Assembly (NCBI RefSeq): GCF_000374145.1
Contig: NZ_KB893654.1
Span: 1,050,117 to 1,114,116 of the forward strand
Direction: 5' to 3'
DNA length: 64,000 bases
Source: Neomegalonema perideroedes DSM 15528
Lineage (GTDB): Bacteria > Pseudomonadota > Alphaproteobacteria > Rhodobacterales > Rhodobacteraceae
This document shows, in pieces, positions 43,842 through 52,591 of this stretch; the first letter of the stretch is position 1; the number at the start of each line of letters is the position of its first letter. The notes under the pieces are model-generated. The model was not told the origin of the DNA. It ran no database searches and saw only the letters and a list, made by a program, of their open reading frames with translations. Position numbers and translations under genes: made by a program.

Positions 43842-45224
43842 ATGCGTCTTGTGAACCGCACCTATGACGAGATGAAGCCCGGCGATTCCGCCGAGTTGCG
43901 GCGGCTGCTGACGCCCGACGATCTTTACGTCTTCGCGGCCAGCTCGGGGAACTTCAACCCGATGCATCTGCCCAACGCCGACACGGACGGCGACGGACAT
44001 CCCGAGCAGATCGCGCCGGGCATGTTCGTGGCCTCGCTGATCTCGGCGGTTTTGGGAAGCCAGCTGCCCGGCCCCGGCACGCTCTACCGCCGCCAGAGCC
44101 TCGAATTCCTCGGCTCCGCCCATCCCGGCGACGAATTGCTCTGTCGGGTCGAGGTGCTGGAGAAGCTGCCGGAGGGTCTGGCGCGTCTGGCGGTCTCGGC
44201 CACGCGGCTCTCCGACGGCGCGCCGATTCTGAAGGGCGTGGCGGAGGTGCGGGCGCCGCGCTTTAAATTCGACCGCGACGACGTGGAGGTGCCGGGGCTG
44301 ATCGTGCAGCGCCACCGCCATTTCGAGGCTCTGGTGGAGCGCGCCCGCGCTTTGCCGACGGCGCCGGTGGCGGTGGTCTGCCCGGACGACGCCAATTCGC
44401 TCGGCGGGGCTTTGCTCGCGGCGAAAGAGGGGATCATCCGTCCGATCCTCGTCGGCGAGGCTTCGGCGATCCGCGCGGCGGGCGAGGCTCTGGGCGCGGA
44501 TCTCTCGGGCTTCGAGATCCTCGACGTCCGGGGCGACGCCGAAGCCGCGACGGCGGCTTGCGGCCTCGTGCATGAGGGCCGGGCGGCGGCGGTGATGAAG
44601 GGCCACCTCCACACCGACGACCTGTTGCGGGCGCTGCTCGACAAGACGACCGGCCTGCGCGCCGGACGCCGCTTCACCCATGTCTTCGTCATGGACGTTC
44701 CGGGGCGTCCCGAGCCGGTGATGGTCACCGACGCCGCGATCAACATCGCGCCGGATCTCGCGGCCAAGGTGGACATCTGCCAGAACGCCATAGATCTCGC
44801 CCTCTCGCTCGGCATGGAGCCGCGCGTGGGCGTGCTTTCGGCGGTGGAGACGGTGAATCCGGCGATTCAATCCTCGCTGGACGCGGCTTTGCTCTCGAAG
44901 ATGGCGGATCGCGGCCAGATCAAAGGCGGGCTGGTCGAAGGCCCCCTCGCCATGGACAACGCCGTCGACATGGGCGCCGCCCGCACCAAGGGCCTCAAAG
45001 GCGGCGTGGCGGGTCGGGCCAACATCCTCGTGGCGCCCGACATCGACGCGGGCAACATGCTGGCGAAGCAGCTCTCCTTCATCAGCCACGCCGAGGGCGC
45101 GGGTCTGGTCTTGGGCGCGCGCGCGCCGGTGATCCTCAATTCGCGCTCGGACAGCCCTATGGCGCGTCTGGCCTCCTGCGCGGTGGCCGCGCTGCATCAC
45201 GCGCGTTCGGGAGAAGCGAAATGA
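43842..45224 (+). CDS. Bifunctional enoyl-CoA hydratase (MaoC)/phosphate acetyl(butyryl)transferase
   Basis: A 460-residue fusion. The N-terminal hotdog domain (1-140) has the MaoC dehydratase pattern DDLYVFAASSGNFNPMHLPN followed by GMFVASLISAVLGSQLPGPG. The C-terminal domain (about 165-455) is a phosphotransacetylase/phosphotransbutyrylase, with VMKGHLHTDDLLRALL, FVMDVPGRPEPVMVTDAAIN and KGGVAGRANILVAPDIDAGN. It makes acetyl (or butyryl) phosphate from the CoA ester in the cytoplasm. The acetate kinase gene overlaps its stop codon, so the two enzymes convert acyl-CoA to acid with ATP formation. Confidence 0.92.
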   Translation: MRLVNRTYDEMKPGDSAELRRLLTPDDLYVFAASSGNFNPMHLPNADTDGDGHPEQIAPGMFVASLISAVLGSQLPGPGTLYRRQSLEFLGSAHPGDELLCRVEVLEKLPEGLARLAVSATRLSDGAPILKGVAEVRAPRFKFDRDDVEVPGLIVQRHRHFEALVERARALPTAPVAVVCPDDANSLGGALLAAKEGIIRPILVGEASAIRAAGEALGADLSGFEILDVRGDAEAATAACGLVHEGRAAAVMKGHLHTDDLLRALLDKTTGLRAGRRFTHVFVMDVPGRPEPVMVTDAAINIAPDLAAKVDICQNAIDLALSLGMEPRVGVLSAVETVNPAIQSSLDAALLSKMADRGQIKGGLVEGPLAMDNAVDMGAARTKGLKGGVAGRANILVAPDIDAGNMLAKQLSFISHAEGAGLVLGARAPVILNSRSDSPMARLASCAVAALHHARSGEAK

Positions 45225-46417
45225 CGCGGGATCCGGCGCATCAAGCCTTTCTGGTGCTCAATGCGGGCTCCTCTTCTCTGAAGGCGGCGCTTTACGGCGC
45301 CTCCGGCGAGGATCCCCTCGTCTCGGGTCAGGCCGAGCGCATCGGCCCGGAGGGCGCCTTGAAGCTCAAGACGGCGGCGGGCGAGATCCTGCCGCTCCCC
45401 GAGGGCGCGGATCTGAGCAGCCATGCGGGAGCCTTCGCGGCGGTCATCGCGAGTCTGCGGGCGGCTTACCCGGATCTGCGTCTGGCGGCGATCGGGCATC
45501 GCGTGGTGCATGGCGGCGCGGACTACACCGCCCCGGTCCGGCTCGACGCGCAGGTGATGGCGGATCTGGAGAAGCTTTCGCCTTTCGCGCCTCTGCATCA
45601 GCCGCATAATCTGGCGGGGGTGCGTCTGGCGATGGAGGCTTTCCCCGAGGCTCCGCAAGTCGCCTGTTTCGACACGGCCTTTCATCGCGGCCAGCCCTTC
45701 GTGAACGACACCTTCGCCATTCCGCACCGCTATTACGAGAAGGGCGTGCGCCGCTACGGCTTCCACGGCCTGAGCTATGAATATGTGACCGGCGAGCTCG
45801 CGCGCCTCGCGCCGCATCTCATGGCGGGACGGGTGGTGGTGGCGCATTTAGGCAACGGCGCCTCGATGTGCGCGATTTATCGCGGACGCTCGGTGGCCTC
45901 CTCCATGGGCTTTTCGGCTCTGGACGGCCTGCCTATGGGCACGCGCTGCGGTCAGGTGGATCCGGGGGTTCTGCTCTATATGCTGGATCAGGAGAAGCTC
46001 GACACCGCGCAGATCCGCCAGATCCTGTATAACGAATCCGGGCTTCTGGGCCTTTCGGGCGGGCTCTCCAACGACATGCGCACGCTGGAGGCCGCCGATA
46101 ACGAGCAGGCTCATCGCGCCATAGATTACTTCGTCTTCCGGACTCAGCGCGAGCTGGGCGCCATGGCGGCGGTGATGGGCGGCATAGACGCTTTGGTCTT
46201 CTGCGGCGGCATCGGCGAGAATTCGCGGATGATCCGGCGGCGGATCTGCGAAAGGCTCGGCTGGATGGGCGTTGAGATCGACCATGGGCTCAACGCCAAA
46301 AACGCCACCGTCATCTCCTCGGAATTCGCCCGCACCACGGCGATGATCGTGCCCACGAAGGAGGAATTGGTGATCGCCCGGGCCGCCCGCGCCGTCGCGG
46401 GAGTCTCCGAAGGCTGA
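45221..46417 (+). CDS. ackA: Acetate kinase
   Basis: A 398-residue cytoplasmic kinase. The family signatures LVLNAGSSSLKAALYG, IGHRVVHGG, CFDTAFH, HLGNGASMCAI and FCGGIGENS are all present. It interconverts acyl phosphate and ADP with acid and ATP. The length matches AckA. The ATG overlaps the MaoC-Pta stop as ATGA. A terminator hairpin follows 18 bp after its stop. Confidence 0.95.
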   Translation: MTRDPAHQAFLVLNAGSSSLKAALYGASGEDPLVSGQAERIGPEGALKLKTAAGEILPLPEGADLSSHAGAFAAVIASLRAAYPDLRLAAIGHRVVHGGADYTAPVRLDAQVMADLEKLSPFAPLHQPHNLAGVRLAMEAFPEAPQVACFDTAFHRGQPFVNDTFAIPHRYYEKGVRRYGFHGLSYEYVTGELARLAPHLMAGRVVVAHLGNGASMCAIYRGRSVASSMGFSALDGLPMGTRCGQVDPGVLLYMLDQEKLDTAQIRQILYNESGLLGLSGGLSNDMRTLEAADNEQAHRAIDYFVFRTQRELGAMAAVMGGIDALVFCGGIGENSRMIRRRICERLGWMGVEIDHGLNAKNATVISSEFARTTAMIVPTKEELVIARAARAVAGVSEG

Positions 46418-46435
46418 GGCTTCAGACTGAGAGCG

Positions 46436-46457
46436 GCGCCCGCCCTTCGGCGGGCGC
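46436..46457. terminator. Bidirectional terminator between ackA and SMI1/KNR4 gene
   Basis: GCGCCCGCC (46436-46444) pairs perfectly with GGCGGGCGC (46449-46457) around a CTTC tetraloop, followed by TTCTCCC. Genes converge on it from both sides. Confidence 0.6.
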
Positions 46458-46471
46458 TTCTCCCGAAGCGG

Positions 46472-47026
46472 TCAGGTCCGAGGCCCGAAGAACCGCATGG
46501 GCAGATCCTCAGGCGGGGGAACCCACATGGCCTTGCCTCTGATCCGGCCCTGAACGAAGGCGACCAGCCATTGCGTGAGGGACATGTCGTAGACGTCGGC
46601 CTCGCCTTCCTCGTCTCCCAGCCAGGCGGCCCGCCAGGTTTCGGGCGCGCCCGCGCCGACGATCCAGCCGAAATAATCGCCGTTGCCTGAGACGCCTATG
46701 GCGAAGAAGCCGCCCGGAGCCGGGAAAAGAGGCATCGGGAAACGACGCGGAGAGCTGCTTTGCATCTCGCTATAGGCCCAAGCCTGACCTTCGGTCGCCC
46801 GGGGCAAAGACAGGGCCTGATACGCCGAAACCGGCGAATAGCAGGAAAACTCCTCGGCGAAGGCGCCGTCGGAGCCGTAGCGCGCGACGAATGCCTTGTA
46901 GTCGCCGGGGATCCGCAGACCCAGAGCCTGCTCGGCGGCGGCCCAGTCCTCCGGCGAGGGGACCGGGCCTCGCCGCTCCGCCGCAGGCGGCGGCGCGATC
47001 TTTTCAAGTTCGTCCAGCCAGTTCAT
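46472..47026 (-). CDS. SMI1/KNR4 family protein
   Basis: A 184-residue soluble protein. PSPEDWAAAEQALGLRIPGDYKAFVARYGSDG is the standard N-terminal SMI1/KNR4 signature, followed by GGFFAIGVSGNGDYFGWIV. Bacterial members are frequent immunity proteins against polymorphic or contact-dependent toxins. No toxin gene is visible beside it in the window. Start at 47026 has GGAG upstream; the frame stays open for nine more codons. It lies tail to tail with ackA. Confidence 0.85.
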   Translation of the reverse strand: MNWLDELEKIAPPPAAERRGPVPSPEDWAAAEQALGLRIPGDYKAFVARYGSDGAFAEEFSCYSPVSAYQALSLPRATEGQAWAYSEMQSSSPRRFPMPLFPAPGGFFAIGVSGNGDYFGWIVGAGAPETWRAAWLGDEEGEADVYDMSLTQWLVAFVQGRIRGKAMWVPPPEDLPMRFFGPRT

Positions 47027-47296
47027 CGCCGTTCTCCCTCGCTGCTCCGTCATGAGGGGGAAGCCTTCGCCCTCTCAGCCCTGATTAAGCGTTCCTCCGG
47101 GTCGTTTTGATGAATAAGGCCGCTCCGCGCCGTCGTCGCGACGGGGGGCGGGCGCTCTTTAGCCTCCGCGCGATTGGAAAATTCTCGGATCCGACCGGCG
47201 ATCAGGTTATGATCCTGCAGGCGTGTGCTGCGTGCGCCGAGGATTCCCCCTCAATACGGAGAACCAGATGCAACCTGTTTCGAGGTTCACGGACTC

Positions 47297-48478
47297 ATGT
47301 CTTCACATCATTCTGCGCCGTCCGCTCAGGACCGCTCCCTGCTGCGGCGTTTTCTGAACAGCGAGGCTTCCGGCGGGCTTCTGTTGATGTTCGTCGCCTT
47401 GCTGGCGATCCTCATCGCCAATTCGCCTTTAGCCGAAACCTATTTCTCCGCCGTGCACGCCTATCTCGGCCCTTTGAGCGTTCAGCATTGGATCAACGAC
47501 GCCTTGATGGCCGTCTTCTTCCTGCTCGTCGGGCTTGAGATCAAACGCGAGATGACCGAGGGCGAGCTCTCCAGCTGGGCGCGGAGGCTTTTGCCGGGCG
47601 TCGCGGCGGCGGGCGGCATGGCCGCGCCCGCGCTGATCTACCTCGCCTTCAACGGTTCGGATCCGGCGACCGCCCGAGGATGGGCGATCCCCGCCGCGAC
47701 CGACATCGCTTTCGCTCTCGGCGTGCTGTCTCTGCTGGGGCCGCGCGTCCCGCCTTCGCTGAAGGTGTTTCTGGCGGCGCTGGCGATCATCGACGATCTC
47801 GGCGCGGTCGTGATCATCGCGTTGTTCTACACCAGCTCTTTGTCGCTCTGGGATCTGGCGGGCGCGGCGGCGGTTCTGGGCGTTCTGGTCGCTCTGAATT
47901 TGCGGGGCGTCGCTTCTCTGCCGCTTTATCTGCTGCTGGGCCTCGCGCTTTGGGTCTTCGTGCTGCGCTCGGGCGTCCATGCGACGGTCGCGGGGGTGCT
48001 GCTGGCGCTGACCGTCCCGCTGAAGGCGCTCTCCGGCGCCGGGGAGGTTTCTCCTTTGCGCAAGCTGGAGCACGCCCTGCATCTGCCGGTGGCCTTCCTG
48101 ATCGTGCCGATCTTCGGCTTCGCCAACGCCGGAGTCTCCTTCGCGGGGGTCTCGCCCTCGGTGCTGACGGAGCCCTTGTCTCTGGGCGTGGCGGGCGGCC
48201 TTGTGCTCGGCAAGCTGATCGGCGTCTTCGGCGCGGTCGTCCTGATGGTCCGCAGCGGAGCCGCGGAGCTTCCGGCGGGCGCGAACTGGACGCAGATGTT
48301 CGGCCTGTCGCTGCTCTGCGGCATCGGCTTCACCATGAGCCTCTTCATCGGGCTTCTGGCCTTCGACGATCCTCTGCTTCAGGACCGGGTGAAGTTCGGC
48401 ATCCTCGCCGGATCGCTCGTCGCGGGCCTCGGCGGCTATCTCGTGCTGCGCTTCGCAGGCCGAAGCCGCGAGGCTTGA
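47297..48478 (+). CDS. nhaA: Na+/H+ antiporter NhaA
   Basis: A 393-residue inner-membrane antiporter. The essential aspartate pair sits in [17 protein letters not shown], the unwound-helix segment reads [14 protein letters not shown], and the N-terminus has the usual [17 protein letters not shown]. Twelve membrane segments are visible. It exchanges external protons for internal sodium or lithium. The ATG at 47297 opens the protein; the frame is open further but those residues are not membrane-like. The 243-bp leader is long enough for a riboswitch of the nhaA type, which I cannot confirm. Confidence 0.94.
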   Translation: MSSHHSAPSAQDRSLLRRFLNSEASGGLLLMFVALLAILIANSPLAETYFSAVHAYLGPLSVQHWINDALMAVFFLLVGLEIKREMTEGELSSWARRLLPGVAAAGGMAAPALIYLAFNGSDPATARGWAIPAATDIAFALGVLSLLGPRVPPSLKVFLAALAIIDDLGAVVIIALFYTSSLSLWDLAGAAAVLGVLVALNLRGVASLPLYLLLGLALWVFVLRSGVHATVAGVLLALTVPLKALSGAGEVSPLRKLEHALHLPVAFLIVPIFGFANAGVSFAGVSPSVLTEPLSLGVAGGLVLGKLIGVFGAVVLMVRSGAAELPAGANWTQMFGLSLLCGIGFTMSLFIGLLAFDDPLLQDRVKFGILAGSLVAGLGGYLVLRFAGRSREA

Positions 48479-48485
48479 GACCTCC

Positions 48486-48519
48486 CGCAGGCGCTCCTCT
48501 TCGAGCAGGAGCGTCTGCG
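48486..48519 (+). terminator. Hairpin downstream of nhaA
   Basis: CGCAGGCGCTCCT (48486-48498) pairs with AGGAGCGTCTGCG (48507-48519) with one mismatch around an 8-nt loop, directly after the nhaA stop. No T-run follows, so termination efficiency is uncertain. Confidence 0.45.
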
Positions 48520-48901
48520 CGGAGCCTAAAATCCTTGCCCGACGTGGGGCGAGGTGGCAAGAGAGGGGCGTGGTTGCGGCTGCGGAGGGTCCGCGCCGCC
48601 CCGAACAGGGAAACGCCCCCATGAGCGTCCTCCGTCTTTTTTCCCCCATCTCCCAATTCGCCCCGCGCCCGAACCTCCCGACCTCTGTCGGAGGCTGCGG
48701 CCCCCGGATCCCGTCCGACGCGCCGGAGACGCGCCTCGGATGACGTCTTCGCCCTGCGGCTTCGACGCCGCGGCGCGAAACGGATCGCGGCGCGGCTGCG
48801 CCCGAATTTCGCGTTGCGGCCGGCCTTTCGAAGAAAGAGCCCGGCGCCGAACCGCAGCCCGTTTTTTCAGGAAACAGCGCATCAGCCAGAGGAGAACAGA
48901 A
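48520..48901. other. Intergenic region, no gene seen
   Basis: This GC-rich stretch upstream of the acyl-CoA dehydrogenase gene stays open in the same frame as that gene, but its composition (Arg/Pro/Cys-rich translation) does not look coding. The ribosome site GAGGAGAACA lies at its right end. No other signal was recognised. Confidence 0.5.
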
Positions 48902-50011
48902 ATGTCCGTTTATGAGCAGGCTCAGGACTTCGCCCGCGCGCATATCCTGCCCACGAGCGCCGAATGCGACGCCACGGCGTCTTTTCCGGACGAAGCCTTC
49001 AGGCAGATGGCCGCTCATGGCTGGTTCGCGCTGCTGATCCCCGAGGAGCTCGGCGGAAAAGGCGGCGGCCTTCCCGAGCACGCTGAAGCCTGCCTCGCCT
49101 TCGCCGAGGCCAATCCCAGCGCCGCGCTTTGCTATATGATGCATAACGTGGCGCTGAGATGCGCCCTGACTCACGGCTCCGAGGCGCAGAAGCGCCGGAT
49201 CTGCAAGGACGTTCTGGACGGAAAATTCATGGCGCTCGCCTATAGCGAGTTCGGTTCCGGCACGCATTTCTACAATCCGCAGATCGAAGCGGCCTTCGGC
49301 CCCGAGGGCGTGACGATCAACGGCGCCAAGAGCATGGTGACCTCGGCGGGCAAAGCCTCCACCTACATGATCATCACGCGCTCCGAGGAGGAGGGCAAGC
49401 TCGACAACTGGGCCTTGCCGCTCGCCACGCCGGGCGTGAGCTTTCAGAGCAGCGCCTGGAACGGGCTCGGCATGCGCTCCAACATCTCTTGTCCGATGCT
49501 GCTCGACGACGTGAAGCTCGGCTTCGACGCCCGGATCGGCGCGGCGGGCTCGGGGCAGGATCAGCTTCTCGGCGTGGTGTCGATCTTCTTCGTGACCGGC
49601 CTCGCGGCGATCTACAGCGGCGTTTGCTCGACTCTCGGCGTCCTCGCCGCCCAACACGCCAAATCCCGCACATATCCCGATGGTTCGGCGCTCAGCCATA
49701 TTGAAACCGTGCAGAACCACCTCGCGGCGATCTACGTCCGCGCGGCGGCGGCCCGCAGCCTGACTCTGGAGGCCGCCCGCGCCGAGGCCGAGGCTTTGCC
49801 GAAGATCCTCGCGGCCCGCGTCTTCTCGGCGGAATCCGCCATCGAATGCGGACGGCTCGCCATGCGGGTGGGCGGCGGCAAGGCCTATAACAAGGCGCTC
49901 CCCATCGAGCGTTTCCTGCGCGACGCCTACGCCGGCCAAGTCATGGCGCCCGGCGTGGACGTGCTGAACGTGTGGCTCGGCAAGATCCTGACCGACCAGC
50001 CGATCCCCTGA
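48902..50011 (+). CDS. Acyl-CoA dehydrogenase family protein
   Basis: A 369-residue flavoprotein. Typical blocks are present: FPDEAFRQMAAHGWFALLIPEELGG (N-terminal domain), MALAYSEFGSGTHF (substrate/FAD middle-domain loop), VTINGAKSMVTSAGKASTYMI and a C-terminal FAD-binding MRVGGGKAYNKALPIERFLRDAYAGQVMAPG. The catalytic base expected near the C-terminus is not obvious, so it may belong to the flavin monooxygenase-like (DszC/SfnB) branch. It heads a five-gene group with PhnD-, MetE- and OsmC-like genes and a LysR regulator. Confidence 0.85.
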   Translation: MSVYEQAQDFARAHILPTSAECDATASFPDEAFRQMAAHGWFALLIPEELGGKGGGLPEHAEACLAFAEANPSAALCYMMHNVALRCALTHGSEAQKRRICKDVLDGKFMALAYSEFGSGTHFYNPQIEAAFGPEGVTINGAKSMVTSAGKASTYMIITRSEEEGKLDNWALPLATPGVSFQSSAWNGLGMRSNISCPMLLDDVKLGFDARIGAAGSGQDQLLGVVSIFFVTGLAAIYSGVCSTLGVLAAQHAKSRTYPDGSALSHIETVQNHLAAIYVRAAAARSLTLEAARAEAEALPKILAARVFSAESAIECGRLAMRVGGGKAYNKALPIERFLRDAYAGQVMAPGVDVLNVWLGKILTDQPIP

Positions 50012-50096
50012 CGCGACGGGCGGCGCGGAGGGGGTTCTCCGCGCCGTCCGGATTTCCGAATTCAGCCCCAGATTCATCTCAGGAAAGACTGACGCC

Positions 50097-50930
50097 ATGA
50101 GCAGCGAAGCGATCAAGGTCGGAGCCGTCATCTACGATCCCAAAGTCACCGTCATCTGGGGGATCATCGCCGATTTCTTCCGGCGCGAGGGCTTGGAGAC
50201 GCAATGCGAATTCTATAGCGATTACAAGAGCCAGGTGGACGGCCTTTTCGCGGGTGAGATCGACGTCGCCTGGAATTCTCCGCTCGCTTGGGCGGATTGC
50301 CATTTGCGCGGGGAGGGGCGTTGCCTCTATGGCGCGATGCGCGACACTGATCGCGACCGCAAGACCTATATCCTCGCGCGCAAGAACGGCGGCCCGACCA
50401 GCTTGGCCGAGCTGAAAGGCAAGACCGTGGGGCTCGGCGCCTCGGATTCGCCTCAGGCGCGGCTGATCCCGATCAATCTGCTGCGCCGCCATGGTCTGGA
50501 GTTCGGGCGCGATTACGTCGAGAAGCGCTTCGACGTCGGCGTGGGGCTGCATGGCGATCACGTCGGCGGCGAGCTGGACGCCGTCAAAGCCTTGCAAGCG
50601 GGCGAAGTCGACGCGGCCGCCGCTCTGGATCTGAATGTCGAGGCTTGGCGCAAGGATGGAACGCTCGACGCCAATCAGATCGCCGTCATCGCCGCCACGC
50701 CGGAATTCGACCATTGCATCTTCGTCGGCCGCCCGGATCTTCAGCCGGAGCGTTTCGAGCGCTGGATGGAGGTGCTCAACCGCATGGATTATAAGAACCC
50801 GGACCATAAGACCATGATGGACATGGAGGGGCTGAAGGCTTGGGTTCCGGGCCGGACCAGCGGCTTCGCCCAATTGCAGGAAGCCTGCGATTATCTGAAG
50901 TTCTTCGGCGCCTCCGCAGGGAAGTCCTGA
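50097..50930 (+). CDS. PhnD-like phosphate/phosphonate-type substrate-binding protein, no signal peptide
   Basis: A 277-residue type-2 binding protein of the PhnD family. IKVGAVIYDPKVTVIWGIIADFF, then AGEIDVAWNSPLAWADCHL and KGKTVGLGASDSPQARLIPINLL show the ligand-binding fold. The protein begins directly with the first strand and lacks a Sec, TAT or lipoprotein signal, so as written it is cytoplasmic, which is unusual. No permease or ATPase is adjacent. It could act as a cytoplasmic ligand sensor or as a catalytic relative. It follows the dehydrogenase gene by 85 bp. Confidence 0.82.
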   Translation: MSSEAIKVGAVIYDPKVTVIWGIIADFFRREGLETQCEFYSDYKSQVDGLFAGEIDVAWNSPLAWADCHLRGEGRCLYGAMRDTDRDRKTYILARKNGGPTSLAELKGKTVGLGASDSPQARLIPINLLRRHGLEFGRDYVEKRFDVGVGLHGDHVGGELDAVKALQAGEVDAAAALDLNVEAWRKDGTLDANQIAVIAATPEFDHCIFVGRPDLQPERFERWMEVLNRMDYKNPDHKTMMDMEGLKAWVPGRTSGFAQLQEACDYLKFFGASAGKS

Positions 50931-50933
50931 GCC

Positions 50934-52115
50934 ATGGCCGCCCGCCCGCCGCTCTTCGCCGCCTCCCTGATGGGCAGTCTGCCCCGCCCCAAGGCGATCC
51001 TCGACGGATTGCGGGGCCTGCGCAAGGGCGCGCTGGCCCGCGAGGCTTTCGACGCTTTGGTCGAGGCGGAGACGCGGCGGGCGCTCGCCCTTCAGGAGGA
51101 CTGGGGCCTCGACCTCCTCACGAGCGGCGAATTCGGCCGCGATAATTACGTCTCCTTCGTCGCGGATCGGCTTTCCGGCGTCGAGATGATGGATATGGGC
51201 CAATTGCTCGATCATATCGAGGATAAGAAGGCCTTCGAGCAGATCCTCGCCATTCTGGACGTGCCCGCGGTCAGCATCCGCAACGCCATCTGCACGGGAA
51301 GGCTCGGAGATCGCGGCGGAATCGCTCTGCCGGAACTGGAGCTGATGAAGCGCCATAGCTCCGCGCCGCTGAAGGTCACGCTGCCCGGCCCCTATCTGCT
51401 GACCCGCTCCATGTGGCTGGCGCCGCTCTCGGGGCGGGCCTACGCCGATAAGGAGGAATTGGGCCGCGACGTCGTGGCTCTGCTCCAGCAGGAGGTCTCC
51501 CGGCTTCAGGAGGCGGGCGCCGCCGTCATCCAGTTCGACGAGCCCGTGCTCACCGAGGTGATCTTCACCGAGGGCCGTCCGCGCTCCTTCATGTGCGCCG
51601 CCCTTTCCGAGCGCAAAGACCCCGCCGAAGAGCTGGCCTTCGCCGCTTCGCTGATCGCGCCGGTTCTGGCCCATGTCGACGCCTCCCGCTCTCTGGCGGC
51701 GCTGCATGTCTGCCGCGGCAACTGGAGCCGCGACGAAAGCACCTTGCTCAGCGGCCCCTATACGCCTTTGCTGGATCTCTTCGCCGAAGTCCGGGCGCCT
51801 CTGCTGGAGCTGGAATGCTCCACGCCCCGCGCGGGCGAGCTTTCGGCCTTGCTGGAGGACGGGCGGCTCGGCTCCGGGACCATTCTGGGGCTTGGCGTCG
51901 TCAATCCGCGCATCGACCATGTGGAGAGCGTCGGGGAGATCCTGAACCGCGCTGAGGAAGCCTTGCGCTGGCTGCCGCCGGAGCGCCTCATGCTGACGCC
52001 CGATTGCGGCTTCGCCACTTTCGCCAATCGCCCGATGAACGTCGAAGAGGTCATCGGACGCAAGGTCTCGGCCATGACCGAGGCCGCGCGGATCCTCAGG
52101 CGGCGCCATGGCTGA
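50934..52115 (+). CDS. MetE C-terminal-domain-like methyltransferase (cobalamin-independent methionine synthase family)
   Basis: A 393-residue TIM-barrel protein corresponding to the C-terminal half of MetE. The opening SLMGSLPRPKAI, then KVTLPGPYLLTRS and VIQFDEPVLTE follow the family. Likely zinc ligands are the His and Cys of ALHVCRGNW, a Glu nearby and the later Cys of TPDCGFA. Stand-alone MetE-C proteins transfer methyl groups from varied donors to homocysteine or other thiols. It begins three bases after the PhnD-like gene and overlaps the OsmC-like gene by eight bases. Confidence 0.85.
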   Translation: MAARPPLFAASLMGSLPRPKAILDGLRGLRKGALAREAFDALVEAETRRALALQEDWGLDLLTSGEFGRDNYVSFVADRLSGVEMMDMGQLLDHIEDKKAFEQILAILDVPAVSIRNAICTGRLGDRGGIALPELELMKRHSSAPLKVTLPGPYLLTRSMWLAPLSGRAYADKEELGRDVVALLQQEVSRLQEAGAAVIQFDEPVLTEVIFTEGRPRSFMCAALSERKDPAEELAFAASLIAPVLAHVDASRSLAALHVCRGNWSRDESTLLSGPYTPLLDLFAEVRAPLLELECSTPRAGELSALLEDGRLGSGTILGLGVVNPRIDHVESVGEILNRAEEALRWLPPERLMLTPDCGFATFANRPMNVEEVIGRKVSAMTEAARILRRRHG

Positions 52116-52575
52116 GGTCTATGAATCCCGCTTCCACGACATGAGCTTTCGCGCCGTCGCCCGCGATTCCGGCGAGGTCAAGGTCTTCACGGATAAAACT
52201 TCCTTCGCCGTGGGCTCCGCGATCAGCTTCGACAATGAGAGCGCGGAGATCAGCAGCGTCGATTATTTCGCCGGCGCCTTGCTGAGCAGCCTCATGCTGA
52301 CTCTGCGCGCCCATGGCCGCAGGCGCGGCGTGCCGGTCGAGGATCTGGAGGGATCTTTGTCGCTGCAACTGGCCGATCCTCTGCCGCTGGTCGGCGTGAG
52401 GGGCGCCGGGGGGACTCCGCATTTCAGCCGCATCCGGGCGAGGATCTACGCGTACACAGGCTTGACGCCGGAAGCCTTCGGGGATTTCTGTCAGGAGGCG
52501 CTGCGCCTTTGCCCTGTCTATCAGACGCTGGCGAGAAGCGCCGACGTCGCGGTCCTCTTCAAGCCGCTGGATTAG
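52108..52575 (+). CDS. OsmC-like protein
   Basis: A 155-residue protein with the OsmC two-layer fold: an N-terminal beta part (FRAVARDSGEVKVFTD), the long helix SSVDYFAGALLSSLMLTLRAHGRRRG, and a C-terminal helix ending ALRLCPVYQTL that holds the usual second Cys. The first peroxidatic Cys of the family (in the long helix) is replaced by Leu/Ser here, so peroxidase activity is doubtful. The ATG lies inside the MetE-like gene's end. Confidence 0.75.
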   Translation: MAEVYESRFHDMSFRAVARDSGEVKVFTDKTSFAVGSAISFDNESAEISSVDYFAGALLSSLMLTLRAHGRRRGVPVEDLEGSLSLQLADPLPLVGVRGAGGTPHFSRIRARIYAYTGLTPEAFGDFCQEALRLCPVYQTLARSADVAVLFKPLD

Positions 52576-52591
52576 CCGCAGAGGAGCCGAT

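Noticed and set aside
47429..50131. 900-residue minus-strand frame covering nhaA and the acyl-CoA dehydrogenase gene
   Set aside because: It covers two well-supported plus-strand genes and shows no motif of its own; GC-rich codon bias keeps the antisense frame open.
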